From Haemophilus pittmaniae (GTDB taxonomy: Bacteria > Pseudomonadota > Gammaproteobacteria > Enterobacterales > Pasteurellaceae): 64,000 nucleotides of DNA. The notes below the pieces were generated by a model. It worked only from the letters and a program-made list of their open reading frames with translations, was not told the origin of the DNA and did not search any database. Positions within the stretch are counted from its first letter, which is position 1, and each line of letters opens with the position of its first letter. The position numbers were made by a program, and so were the translations under genes. The stretch lies in contig NZ_LT906463.1 in NCBI RefSeq assembly GCF_900186995.1, positions 620,001 through 684,000 on the forward strand, in the 5' to 3' direction. Positions 27,720-38,920 of this stretch are shown piece by piece.

Positions 27720-30700
27720 ATGAAAGGACTTAATCTCTTAAAGCCTTCCTTGGCTGCACTCGCAGTTTCTGTAATTTGCGCTTCCGCGCAGGCCTCAATC
27801 GTGCGTAACAATGTCGATTATCAGTATTTCCGTGACTTTGCCGAAAACAAAGGTATTTTCCGCGTTGGTGCGAGCAATATTGGTATTTATAACAATCAAG
27901 GACAGTATGTCGGTACGATGTTACCGAATGTACCAATGCCGGATCTTGCGGTTACCAACCGTCGTCAAGGTATTGCCACCCTGTTTCACCCGCAATATGT
28001 TTCTAGTGTTAGACACATCAGCGGCTATTATGGCGAGGTGCAATATGGTGCAGATAGCAATAATCCGGACAATCATCACTTCGATTATTTAGTAGTTGAG
28101 CAAAATAACCACCCAGGATTGGATTTCCAAACGCCACGTTTACATAAACTGGTTACCGAAGTGGCACCAATTGCGGTGAATACGGTAGAGTCCCGTCAAA
28201 ATGCGTTTTTAGATAAAGCGCGTTATCCGTATTTCGTGCGTGTTGGCTCCGGTCTTCAAAAATCCCGTAATCAATATGGACAAAACCGTGATGTAGCCAG
28301 TTTCTACCAGTATTTAATTGGCGGTACCCCGATGCGTCCGGTGAGTTCCGACATTTCCAAAGCACAATTTGATGGCAATCTCTTTAATGATGGATTATCA
28401 ACCTATGCCCTACCAGGAGATAGTGGCTCCCCGTTGTTTGTCTATGATGCGTGGGAAAAGCGTTGGAAATTGGCGGGTAATTTGGCCACTTATTACGGCG
28501 AGAACGATTCCCGCAATGATTATACGGTTGCTCAAAACATATATATGGCAAATGCCATTAAAGATGATGAAATTGATTTTCCTATTCGTGCCCAAACGAT
28601 TTACTGGAAAGGCGATGGTGCTTCAAGTTCAAAATTAAAATTAGCGGATCCGGCGAAAAAACATCTGGATACCAATACCGATCGCCCGTCTCTTGCCAAC
28701 GGTAAAAGTGCACACTTTAGCGGTGTAGATGGCAGTGAAATCGTTTTACAAAACACTATTAATCAAGGAGCCGGCGCACTTTATTTCAACAACAATATGA
28801 CCGTGCGTGCCGAGAATAACAATGATACTTGGACTGGCGCAGGTGTGGTGGTTAACGCTAATAAAACCGTTGACTGGCAGGTTAAAAATCCACAAGGTGA
28901 CCGTCTCTCTAAATTAGGGACTGGTACTTTATTGGTAAATGGGAAAGGCAAAAACCTTGGCGATATTAGCGTGGGGGAAGGTACCGTAATTTTGGATCAA
29001 AAAGCTGAAAACGGTCAGCAACAAGCCTTCAATCAAGTGGGTATCACCAGCGGTCGTGGTACAGTCGTGCTAGCCAATGATAAACAGGTTAATCCGAATA
29101 ATATTTACTTTGGTTTCCGTGGTGGACGTTTGGATCTGAATGGTAATGCCTTGAACTTCAATTACATTCAGAATGCTGATGAGGGTGCCAAAATTGTCAA
29201 CCATAACCGCAATCAAGCAGCTTCCGTTACCATTGGAAAAGAGTTAACTGAAAACGAATTAGAATGGGTAAATTGGAGTAAAAAACCACAGACTGCATTG
29301 GGAATTTATGAGTATGTGAATACCCATAGAAATAACCGTACCGATTATTTCCGCTTGAAACCAAACGGTAATCCAAATCAGTTTTTCCCACTTGATCAAA
29401 ATTCCAGCAATGATTGGGAATTCTTAAGTAGCGATAAAGCTGAAGCAATTAAAAAACTCAGTGCCGCTCACGCATTGGCAACATTCAGTGGTAGTTTTGG
29501 CGAAACCGATGCTAATCGTCCGAATGGTGCCTTGAATGTCACCTTCAATCCAAGCAATTCAAATAATTTATTATTGCTAAATGGTGGTGCGAATTTAAAC
29601 GGCAATTTGAGTGTTGCCAATGGCCACATGGTACTTGCCGGTACTCCGGTAGAACATGCTTACGACTATTTGCAAAATCGCGAAGTGATTCGTGAAAACG
29701 AATGGACGGATCGTCAATTTAGTGCCCGCGAATTTAATGTTAACGGCAATGGTGTGTTGGAAAGCGGCCGTAACGTGACTCAATTAAACGGTAACTTTAA
29801 TGCCAAGGAACAAGGTCAAGTGAAATTAGGCTTTGTGCGTGGTGAATCGAAAAATTGTTATCGTTCAAGCCATAGTGGAGAAACCCGTTGCGAAAATAAT
29901 GCTTCTTTGAGCGATGGTGTATTTAATCAATTGCCGACCACCCAAGTGAAAGGTAATGTAAATCTTCAAGGCCAAAGCCAATTACAATTAGGCAAAGCTC
30001 ATTTACATGGACAAATTCATGCGGACGATAACACTCGGGTGAATTTAAAACCGCAAGCCCAATGGACTCTAACCGGCGCAAGCCAAGTGGGTCATTTAGC
30101 TCTTGCGGCCGGTAGTCAGGTAACCCTCAATGCCCGCTATGATGAAGTTGCCAATAATTACAAAGGTCATGTGGATTTCAACCAACTGACGGTTAATGGC
30201 AATTTATCCGGTTCCGGACATTTCCGTTTCTTGACCAATGTGGCTGCGCATCGAGGCGATAATATCGTAGTCAATGGCTTAGCTAGTGGTGCATTCTTAC
30301 TTACGGTGAAAAATACTGGTCTTGAACCGAACGAAGTTAGCCCATTAAGTTTGGTGAAATTGAATAATCCGCAACAACGCCAAGAAAGCGTGCGCTTTGC
30401 CTTGGAAAATGGCTATGTGGATTTAGGGGCTTATCGTTATATTTTAGCGAACAACAATAACGATTATCGCCTTTACAACCCATTACGTGATGCGGAATTA
30501 CACAACAATCAATTGCCGCAACGTAGTCAGCAGGAAAGTAAGGCTGAGTTTGAGGCTGTGCGTAAGGAAATTCAGGAAAAACAACGTGAGTTGAATAGCT
30601 TGAATGCGCAGTATGAACGGGCGAAAAGAGAGCATAATGCAAATAATGCGGAAATTACCCGTTTGCAAAATAGCATTAATCAAACCGATGCCAAATTACG

Positions 30701-32174
30701 TAAGGTGGTGAATGAATACAACAATATTAACCACAAACGTACTGCAAGACGTAATTGGTTGTATAGTCAATACAATCAATTACAGGCTAATTTAAGTCAA
30801 CAAAACAGCAAGTTGGCTACTGCTAAGGACAAAGCAGCAGCTTCACAAAGCTCGCAGGATAGTGCGATGGCCTTGGTGACTAAATTACGTCAGGAAATCA
30901 GCGGTTTGACTGAACAACAAAACAGCTTGCGCCAAGAAATGGCAGGTCATGGCAACAATAACTATGCGGCCAGCATTGCGAAGGCGCGTGAATTGTGTGC
31001 TGCTCAAGGGTTAAATGATGAGATTTGCCGTAAAGTTGCAAAATTGGCCGGCCCGGGCGATGCCAGCTCCTTTGAGGAGGCCTTAGATGCGGCAGTTAGC
31101 CAATTGGAGGCTGCCGATCAGGCGCTTAACGTAGCGAATAGTCAAGGCAACCCACTAGCGATTGGTGATGCAGAGAAAGCGGTAGAACAAGCGGCACAAG
31201 CTGTATTGGCAAATTTGCACAAAGCCTATTCAAGCTTGGCTGAAATTGAGCAATTCCTAGCCGCCCAAGCCAACTCGGTGAGTATGCCGGTACAAGCCGC
31301 GTTAATCAGTCGTTACTCTAATACGGCACTATCCGAAATGTCGGCTAACGTGAATGCCGCGTTACAAATCGGACGTAACCTGGATCGTCACTTGTTAAGC
31401 CAAGACAAGTCCAATGTTTGGGTGAATACAGAATCGACCAAGCAAAATTATCATTCCGATTTCTATCGCCCATATAAACAAACCTTAACACTCACACAAA
31501 TCGGTGTGGCACAAGAGGTTAATGACAATGTTCAAGTCGGTGCAGTATTGTCTCATTCCCATGCATCCAACCGTTTTGATGAGAATGTCAGCGGTAAAGG
31601 TCGTTTGCTCAGCTTAAATGGTTATGTGAAAGGTCATTGGGATAACGGATTGTTTGGCAGTCTTGATCTTGGTTATGGCCGTAGCCGTAACACCATCGAC
31701 TTTGATGGTCAAAGCAACGTCTTCCACCGTAATATTTTTAGCGTGGGTGCGAATGTTGGCTATCAATGGCAAGGTTGGGTGAATATTCAACCATCGGTAG
31801 GCGCACGTTACTATCGCATGTCAAAAGCGAACTACCGTTTATCGGAAGCAAATATTGAAAGTCGTGCGCTGAATTTGATGACCTATCATGCGGGATTACA
31901 ATTAAGTAAAACCCTTGATTTGGGGGGCTTCAAATTGACTCCAAGCATTGCCAGCTACTATAACGATGCTCGTCAACGTAAAATGGCCGTAGATGGTGCA
32001 TTAGCGGTGAATAATGTGGCATTGCAACAACAATTCGGGCGCTATTTCAGCCACGAAGTTGGGGTTGGCGCACAATGGAATCAATGGCAGTTAAGTGCTC
32101 AAGTTGGCATGCTGAAAGGTTCTGATATCACCCGTCAACGCTATGCTGCAGTTAAACTCGGCTACACTTGGTAA
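27720..32174 (+). CDS. IgA1-protease/Hap-like S6 serine-protease autotransporter with coiled-coil stalk
   Basis: A 1484-residue type Va autotransporter. The signal peptide (residues 1-25) precedes the peptidase S6 domain, which begins NNVDYQYFRDFAENKG as in IgA1 proteases and Hap. The catalytic triad is readable: His99 (SVRHISG), Asp135 (LDFQTPRLHK) and Ser235 in GDSGSPLF. A beta-helix passenger follows (FGFRGGRLDLNG and similar family motifs). From about residue 935 to 1180 comes a long, charged heptad-like coiled coil (QEKQRELNSLNAQYERAKRE, then helical Ala-rich segments) where IgA1 proteases usually have a Pro-rich, self-cleaved linker. The C-terminal barrel (about 1200-1484) ends VKLGYTW. 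The substrate is unknown and IgA1 cleavage is not proven. The gene is bracketed by inward-facing repeats C and D. Confidence 0.92.
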   Translation: MKGLNLLKPSLAALAVSVICASAQASIVRNNVDYQYFRDFAENKGIFRVGASNIGIYNNQGQYVGTMLPNVPMPDLAVTNRRQGIATLFHPQYVSSVRHISGYYGEVQYGADSNNPDNHHFDYLVVEQNNHPGLDFQTPRLHKLVTEVAPIAVNTVESRQNAFLDKARYPYFVRVGSGLQKSRNQYGQNRDVASFYQYLIGGTPMRPVSSDISKAQFDGNLFNDGLSTYALPGDSGSPLFVYDAWEKRWKLAGNLATYYGENDSRNDYTVAQNIYMANAIKDDEIDFPIRAQTIYWKGDGASSSKLKLADPAKKHLDTNTDRPSLANGKSAHFSGVDGSEIVLQNTINQGAGALYFNNNMTVRAENNNDTWTGAGVVVNANKTVDWQVKNPQGDRLSKLGTGTLLVNGKGKNLGDISVGEGTVILDQKAENGQQQAFNQVGITSGRGTVVLANDKQVNPNNIYFGFRGGRLDLNGNALNFNYIQNADEGAKIVNHNRNQAASVTIGKELTENELEWVNWSKKPQTALGIYEYVNTHRNNRTDYFRLKPNGNPNQFFPLDQNSSNDWEFLSSDKAEAIKKLSAAHALATFSGSFGETDANRPNGALNVTFNPSNSNNLLLLNGGANLNGNLSVANGHMVLAGTPVEHAYDYLQNREVIRENEWTDRQFSAREFNVNGNGVLESGRNVTQLNGNFNAKEQGQVKLGFVRGESKNCYRSSHSGETRCENNASLSDGVFNQLPTTQVKGNVNLQGQSQLQLGKAHLHGQIHADDNTRVNLKPQAQWTLTGASQVGHLALAAGSQVTLNARYDEVANNYKGHVDFNQLTVNGNLSGSGHFRFLTNVAAHRGDNIVVNGLASGAFLLTVKNTGLEPNEVSPLSLVKLNNPQQRQESVRFALENGYVDLGAYRYILANNNNDYRLYNPLRDAELHNNQLPQRSQQESKAEFEAVRKEIQEKQRELNSLNAQYERAKREHNANNAEITRLQNSINQTDAKLRKVVNEYNNINHKRTARRNWLYSQYNQLQANLSQQNSKLATAKDKAAASQSSQDSAMALVTKLRQEISGLTEQQNSLRQEMAGHGNNNYAASIAKARELCAAQGLNDEICRKVAKLAGPGDASSFEEALDAAVSQLEAADQALNVANSQGNPLAIGDAEKAVEQAAQAVLANLHKAYSSLAEIEQFLAAQANSVSMPVQAALISRYSNTALSEMSANVNAALQIGRNLDRHLLSQDKSNVWVNTESTKQNYHSDFYRPYKQTLTLTQIGVAQEVNDNVQVGAVLSHSHASNRFDENVSGKGRLLSLNGYVKGHWDNGLFGSLDLGYGRSRNTIDFDGQSNVFHRNIFSVGANVGYQWQGWVNIQPSVGARYYRMSKANYRLSEANIESRALNLMTYHAGLQLSKTLDLGGFKLTPSIASYYNDARQRKMAVDGALAVNNVALQQQFGRYFSHEVGVGAQWNQWQLSAQVGMLKGSDITRQRYAAVKLGYTW

Positions 32175-32208
32175 GACAGAAGGGGCATTGACCGGCGTTA
32201 ATGCCCAT

Positions 32209-32283
32209 TTTTAAAACACCTCTAATAAAATCAATGACTTACGTTTGGTTTTTAGAAAAACTTTGTTTTTCCTGAGGGCGTTG
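32209..32283 (-). repeat. Intergenic IHF-site repeat, copy D
   Basis: Minus-strand copy after the autotransporter: tag CAACGCCC ending at 32283, core 32241-32224, IHF consensus AATCAATGACTTA at 32229-32241. Inverted relative to copy C on the other side of the gene. Confidence 0.9.
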
Positions 32284-32318
32284 ATAAAGGCCTGAAAGAG
32301 CTATCACAATAAAAATAA

Positions 32319-32350
32319 AAAGCCGCATTATTTAGTCATGCGGCTTTTTT
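32319..32350. terminator. Bidirectional terminator between the autotransporter and gyrB
   Basis: AAAGCCGCAT / ATGCGGCTTTTTT hairpin between the converging genes, with T-tracts on both strands. Confidence 0.9.
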
Positions 32351-32361
32351 GTTGGCTAGAA

Positions 32362-34887
<2,526 letters not shown>

Positions 34888-34949
34888 TCATTTCGCTTTC
34901 GGAGTCTGCCAATTTAATGCACAATAGCGCAAATTTGAGGAAATAAATT

Positions 34950-35549
34950 ATGTTTGAAAAGACCATTCTAGACGGATATGCAGGATTAATTTTTGATATG
35001 GACGGTACACTGATTGATACCATGCCGGTACATGCGCGTGCGTGGGGCTTGGTGGGAGAACAGTTTGGTTACCGGTTTAATAGCCAAATTATGTATGATT
35101 TAGGCGGTGCCACGGTGCGAACTATCGCTGCTGCAATTATGCAGGAGGCCGGTATGCCACAGCAGCATTTGGATGAAGTGGTGTTGGCTAAACGTAAATT
35201 ATCTTACGAGCTGCTTCCGAAGGAATCTAAATTACTACCAACATTTGATATCGTTCGTCATTATCATCAACAAAAACCAATAGCTTTAGGTTCGGGATCC
35301 CATCGTCAGATGATCAATATGTTGATGCAGAAACTCGATATTGGGCATTACTTTGATGCGATTGTGAGTGCGGATGATGTCGCACACCACAAACCTCATC
35401 CGGAGACCTTTTTACGTTGTGCTGAACTTGCTAAGGTAGAGCCTACCCGTTGTATTGTATTTGAAGATGCAGATCTCGGCGTGCAGGCCGGATTAAGTGC
35501 CGGTATGGATGTGTTTGATGTAAGAACACAAGAAATTATTAAGGCATAA
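34950..35549 (+). CDS. yqaB: HAD-family sugar-phosphate phosphatase (YqaB-like)
   Basis: A 199-residue haloacid-dehalogenase phosphatase. Motif I is IFDMDGTLIDT (nucleophile Asp16, general acid Asp18), motif II is ALGSGSHRQM, the Lys of motif III lies in HHKPHPETFL, and motif IV is VFEDADLGVQAG. A helical cap sits between motifs I and II. E. coli YqaB dephosphorylates fructose-1-phosphate and related sugar phosphates, and the similarity suggests the same. It is followed by yqaA, and luxS is close by, as in enterobacteria, supporting orthology. Confidence 0.88.
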   Translation: MFEKTILDGYAGLIFDMDGTLIDTMPVHARAWGLVGEQFGYRFNSQIMYDLGGATVRTIAAAIMQEAGMPQQHLDEVVLAKRKLSYELLPKESKLLPTFDIVRHYHQQKPIALGSGSHRQMINMLMQKLDIGHYFDAIVSADDVAHHKPHPETFLRCAELAKVEPTRCIVFEDADLGVQAGLSAGMDVFDVRTQEIIKA

Positions 35550-35595
35550 TGATGACCAGACTTATCCATTGCTTAGTTACGCATATTAAATTTTA

Positions 35596-36078
35596 ATGTG
35601 GGATATATTTTCCTTTGATTTTTGGCAAACCTTAGCGGCGCAACATAGTTTATGGCTGATGTTTGTTGCTGCCTTTCTGAGTGCAACAGTGCTTCCTGGT
35701 AATTCAGAGGTCGTTTTTATTGCTTTAGTGACGCCGAAAGTGATAGACGGTAGTTTTTGGAATGGCGATTTATTGGAATTGTTGATGATGGCTGCGGTGG
35801 GAAATACTTTAGGTGGCCTGACCACCTACTGGCTTGGTCGTTTGCTTCCGGCTCCTTCCCTGAGTACTGAAAAGCGATCCTTTGCTTGGGCAATTGAAAA
35901 GCTGCAGCGATTTGGCATTTGGATGTTGCTATTGAGTTGGTTGCCGGTAGTCGGTGATGCGCTTTGTGCAATGGCCGGTTGGTTAAGATTGAATGGATTG
36001 TATGCTGGAATACTGATATTTCTTGGTAAGACTTTGCGTTATATTGCTTTATTATTGATTACTTTCCCTTTTTTATGA
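35596..36078 (+). CDS. yqaA: YqaA-like inner-membrane protein, DedA/SNARE-associated family
   Basis: A 160-residue polytopic membrane protein with about four hydrophobic segments and the DedA-like stretches FLSATVLPGNSEVVF and GNTLGGLTTYWLGR. In frame, a stop codon lies three codons upstream, so the ATG at 35596 is the first possible start, although no Shine-Dalgarno is obvious. The gap to yqaB is 46 bp. The yqaB-yqaA pair near luxS is conserved with E. coli. DedA-family proteins are linked to lipid-carrier recycling; the role of YqaA itself is unknown. Confidence 0.85.
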   Translation: MWDIFSFDFWQTLAAQHSLWLMFVAAFLSATVLPGNSEVVFIALVTPKVIDGSFWNGDLLELLMMAAVGNTLGGLTTYWLGRLLPAPSLSTEKRSFAWAIEKLQRFGIWMLLLSWLPVVGDALCAMAGWLRLNGLYAGILIFLGKTLRYIALLLITFPFL

Positions 36079-36097
36079 TGTTGAATTAATTATGAGC

Positions 36098-36173
36098 AAA
36101 AAAAAGCCCTTCAAGAAGAAGGGCGAATAACCTAAGGAACCAATTTTATTAAAACAACTGCAAGTTGCTTGCC
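36098..36173 (-). ncRNA. Tandem small RNA, distal copy, opposite to luxS
   Basis: The minus strand reads as a compact sRNA gene. A 5' hairpin GCAAG-CAA-CTTGC is followed by an unstructured AT-rich stretch containing GGTTCCTTAGG and then the Rho-independent terminator GCCCTTC-TTCTT-GAAGGGC plus eight Ts (36098-36124). Upstream, GAACTT (complement of 36198-36203) and TCTCA (complement of 36177-36181) are 16 bp apart, fitting a sigma-E promoter. The gene is about 76 nt long. The same unit is repeated exactly 136 bp away. Position between yqaA and luxS matches MicA of E. coli, but the sequence is different. Confidence 0.75.
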
Positions 36174-36233
36174 CTATGAGACTAGCTCTAACAAGAAAAG
36201 TTCAAATTTTTTCTAAAAAATAGAAAAAATTCT

Positions 36234-36309
36234 AAAAAAAAGCCCTTCAAGAAGAAGGGCAAATAACCTAAGGAACCAATTTTATTAAAACAACTGCAAG
36301 TTGCTTGCC
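36234..36309 (-). ncRNA. Tandem small RNA, luxS-proximal copy
   Basis: Second unit of the duplication: 5' hairpin GCAAG-CAA-CTTGC, the same central region (GGTTCCTTAGG), and the same terminator stem (36242-36260) with eight Ts. Its promoter has GAACTT (complement of 36334-36339), 16 bp, then TCTTA (complement of 36313-36317). The only change inside the RNA near the terminator is one base before the stem. It runs divergently from luxS. Confidence 0.75.
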
Positions 36310-36357
36310 TCATAAGACTAGCACGAAAAAGAAAAGTTCAAAGAAATTGTAAAAATA

Positions 36358-36373
36358 TGTAAAAAAATTTACA
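36358..36373. promoter_or_regulatory. Palindrome upstream of luxS
   Basis: TGTAAA-AAAA-TTTACA, an AT-rich dyad 48 bp before the luxS start, with further TTTACA copies nearby. It resembles a TyrR box but the spacing is 4 rather than 6. Possible operator; the regulator is unknown. Confidence 0.3.
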
Positions 36374-36420
36374 AAAATTTGCAATCAATTTACAACACAC
36401 TGATTTTAAAGGAAATTAAT

Positions 36421-36924
36421 ATGCCATTGCTCGATAGTTTTAAAGTGGATCACACTCGTATGAACGCCCCTGCCGTGCGCGTTGCCAAGACTATGCGTAC
36501 GCCAAAGGGCGATAACATCACCGTTTTCGACTTGCGTTTTTGCATTCCCAACAAAGAAATCCTACCACCTAAAGGAATTCATACCTTAGAGCATTTATTT
36601 GCAGGTTTTATGCGCGACCATTTAAATAATGATAGTGTAGAAATCATCGATATTTCGCCAATGGGCTGTCGTACAGGTTTTTACATGTCATTAATAGGTA
36701 CGCCAAAGGAACAACAAGTCGCTGATGCATGGTTAGCCTCCATGAAAGATATTTTAACTGTACAAGATCAAAATCAAATTCCTGAACTAAATGAATACCA
36801 ATGTGGTACTTACACCGAGCATTCTTTAGAAGAAGCACATGATATTGTTAAAAATGTGATTGCTCGCGGTGTGGGGATTAATAAAAATGACGATTTAGCA
36901 CTTGATGAATCTTTCTTAAAATAA
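36421..36924 (+). CDS. luxS: S-ribosylhomocysteine lyase LuxS
   Basis: Cleaves S-ribosylhomocysteine to homocysteine and DPD, the precursor of autoinducer-2, in the activated methyl cycle. The 167 residues have the metal-binding HTLEH motif (His54, Glu57, His58), the catalytic Cys83 in MGCRTGFYM and the third ligand Cys in NEYQCGTYT. The start at 36421 ([12 protein letters not shown]) follows AAAGGAAAT; the ORF upstream of it is spurious. purT follows after 9 bp, suggesting co-transcription. The upstream gap is occupied by two minus-strand sRNA genes. Confidence 0.97.
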   Translation: MPLLDSFKVDHTRMNAPAVRVAKTMRTPKGDNITVFDLRFCIPNKEILPPKGIHTLEHLFAGFMRDHLNNDSVEIIDISPMGCRTGFYMSLIGTPKEQQVADAWLASMKDILTVQDQNQIPELNEYQCGTYTEHSLEEAHDIVKNVIARGVGINKNDDLALDESFLK

Positions 36925-36933
36925 GGACACAAC

Positions 36934-38115
36934 ATGACAACCCTAGGTACAGCATTAACTCCGAACGCCATCAAAGTGATGATGCTTGGTTCCGGTGAAT
37001 TAGGCAAAGAGGTGGTGATTGAATTACAACGTTTAGGCGTGGAAGTAATTGCCGTCGATCGTTATGAAAACGCTCCGGCACAACAAGTCGCACATCGTGC
37101 TTATACGATTTCTATGCTAGATGGTGCAGCACTTAAAGCCTTAGTGGAAAAAGAGCACCCTGATTACATCGTGCCGGAAGTGGAAGCCATCGCCACCGAT
37201 ACGCTGATTGAACTAGAACAAGCCGGTTTTAATGTTGTTCCTACCGCCAAAGCCACCAAGCTGACGATGAATCGCGAAGGCATTCGCCGTTTAGCTGCCG
37301 AAGAGCTTGGCTTACCAACCTCACCTTATCAATTTGTCGATAACTTTGCTGACTTCCAAAGTGCGGTTGAAAAAATCGGTATTCCTTGCGTAGTGAAACC
37401 GATTATGTCTTCATCCGGTCATGGTCAAAGTATTTTGAAATCTAAAGATGATTTACAAAAAGCCTGGGATTATGCCCAACAAGGTGGTCGCGCAGGTGCG
37501 GGACGCGTGATTGTAGAAGGGTTTGTTAAATTCGATTATGAAATCACCTTACTCACCGTTCGCCATATCAACGGCACCAGCTTCTTAGCGCCAATTGGCC
37601 ACCGTCAAGAAGATGGCGACTATCGCGAATCTTGGCAACCACAAGCCATGTCTGATGTCGCTTTGAAGAAAGCACAAGAGGTGGCAGAAAAAATTACTAC
37701 CGCATTAGGTGGTCGCGGTATTTTCGGGGTGGAAATGTTTGTATGTGGTGATGATGTTATCTTCAATGAAGTCTCCCCACGCCCACACGATACCGGCATG
37801 GTGACGCTAATTTCTCAAGAATTATCCGAATTCGCCTTACACGCCCGTGCGATTTTAGGCTTACCCATTCCTGAAATTACCCTCATTAGTCCATCTGCCT
37901 CAAAAGCGATTGTGGTAGAAGGCCAATCGCAAAACGTACAATTTGGTAATATTGCAGAGGTGTTGGCTGAACCGCATACTAATATTCGCATTTTTGGTAA
38001 AGGCGAAGTCAATGGCCATCGTCGTTTAGGTGTGCTACTCGCTCGTGATATTTCCGTGGAAAAAGCATTGGAAAAAGTGGCTCGTGCTTATGCGAAGTTA
38101 GAGGTGAAATTATAA
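36934..38115 (+). CDS. purT: Formate-dependent phosphoribosylglycinamide formyltransferase (PurT)
   Basis: An ATP-grasp enzyme that formylates GAR using formate and ATP, the folate-independent third step of purine synthesis. At 393 residues it is full length. Visible motifs are the N-terminal [14 protein letters not shown] dinucleotide-like loop, the ATP-grasp region [14 protein letters not shown], and the metal-binding FGVEMFV and [15 protein letters not shown]. The ATG follows AAGGA, 9 bp after luxS. It contains the only perfect Haemophilus-type uptake signal I found (AAGTGCGGT at 37359-37367), continuing TGAAAA. Confidence 0.96.
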   Translation: MTTLGTALTPNAIKVMMLGSGELGKEVVIELQRLGVEVIAVDRYENAPAQQVAHRAYTISMLDGAALKALVEKEHPDYIVPEVEAIATDTLIELEQAGFNVVPTAKATKLTMNREGIRRLAAEELGLPTSPYQFVDNFADFQSAVEKIGIPCVVKPIMSSSGHGQSILKSKDDLQKAWDYAQQGGRAGAGRVIVEGFVKFDYEITLLTVRHINGTSFLAPIGHRQEDGDYRESWQPQAMSDVALKKAQEVAEKITTALGGRGIFGVEMFVCGDDVIFNEVSPRPHDTGMVTLISQELSEFALHARAILGLPIPEITLISPSASKAIVVEGQSQNVQFGNIAEVLAEPHTNIRIFGKGEVNGHRRLGVLLARDISVEKALEKVARAYAKLEVKL

Positions 38116-38141
38116 AATTTTCCATATATTCCATATAGAAG

Positions 38142-38173
38142 AAAGGCATACTTGTTGAAAGTATGCCTTTTTT
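38142..38173. terminator. Bidirectional terminator between purT and pdxH
   Basis: AAAGGCATACTT / AAAGTATGCCTTTTTT hairpin between the converging genes, with T-runs on both strands. Confidence 0.9.
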
Positions 38174-38188
38174 ATTATTTAGCATTGC

Positions 38189-38821
38189 TTAGGGCGATAG
38201 TCGTTCTTTAATCCACTGGTTATCCTGAAGTTGATAGCAAATGCGATCATGCAGACGGCTTGGGCGACCTTGCCAAAATTCAACGCGATCGGGGATAACC
38301 AGGTAACCGCCCCAGTGTGGGGGGCGAGGCACATTTAATGGATGTTTGGCAGCAATCAGCGCAGCCCTGGCGAGTAAAGCTTTATGGCTTTCAATAACTT
38401 CACTTTGGTGGCTGGCCCAAGCGCCAATGCGGCTAGTGTAGGGTCGCGAAGCAAAGTAGGTATCAGATTCAGCTTCCGGCAATTTTTGTGCTCGGCCTTC
38501 AATCCGCACTTGACGTTCCAATTCCGGCCAGAAAAAAGTCATTGCCACAAAAGGCTGATGGCCAATGGCGCGGCCTTTACGGCTGTGATAATTGGTGAAA
38601 AAAACAAATCCCTGCGCATTTACTTCCTTGAGCAACACAATTCGACTGCTTGGGCGGCCATCTTCATTCACCGTCGCAACATTCACCGCAGTTGGTTCAT
38701 TCACTTGCGCCTTGATGGCTTCCTGCAGCCATTGTTCGAATTGTGTCAAGGGATCTGCAGCGCAATCCTCTTTGGAAAGCGACTGTTTACTGTAATCTTC
38801 ACGAATATTATGTAAATCCAT
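38189..38821 (-). CDS. pdxH: Pyridoxine/pyridoxamine 5'-phosphate oxidase (PdxH)
   Basis: An FMN enzyme that oxidises PNP or PMP to pyridoxal 5'-phosphate, the last step of vitamin B6 synthesis and salvage. The 210 residues have the split-barrel FMN-binding core ([21 protein letters not shown]) and the C-terminal signature [19 protein letters not shown] with the conserved RLHDR. Monocistronic. An IHF-site repeat lies 19 bp upstream. Confidence 0.95.
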   Translation of the reverse strand: MDLHNIREDYSKQSLSKEDCAADPLTQFEQWLQEAIKAQVNEPTAVNVATVNEDGRPSSRIVLLKEVNAQGFVFFTNYHSRKGRAIGHQPFVAMTFFWPELERQVRIEGRAQKLPEAESDTYFASRPYTSRIGAWASHQSEVIESHKALLARAALIAAKHPLNVPRPPHWGGYLVIPDRVEFWQGRPSRLHDRICYQLQDNQWIKERLSP

Positions 38822-38839
38822 CTGCTAACTCCTGCTATG

Positions 38840-38914
38840 CAACGCCCCTTTAATTTGAAGAGTTTTCTTAAAAATAAACTCTAAGTCATTGATTTTATTA
38901 GGGTTGGTTTAAAA
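38840..38914 (+). repeat. Intergenic IHF-site repeat, copy E
   Basis: Tag CAACGCCCC at 38840, core 38882-38899, IHF consensus on the complement of 38882-38894. It fills the gap between pdxH and the DUF3108 gene. Confidence 0.9.
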
Positions 38915-38920
38915 ATCAAA

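Larger units (their letters stand above)
36098..36342. repeat. 136-bp tandem duplication carrying the two sRNA genes
   Basis: The segment from about 36098 to 36206 recurs at about 36234 to 36342 with a constant 136-bp offset. Terminator, central region, 5' hairpin and GAACTT box are all conserved, and differences are concentrated between the -35 and -10 boxes and in the spacer between the two units. Conservation restricted to functional parts argues that both copies are used. Confidence 0.9.

Noticed and set aside
36098..36124. Reading the GCCCTTC/GAAGGGC hairpin as a simple terminator of yqaA
   Set aside because: The T-run is on the minus strand, so it cannot terminate plus-strand yqaA. The unit is duplicated with a promoter-like region, which fits sRNA genes better.
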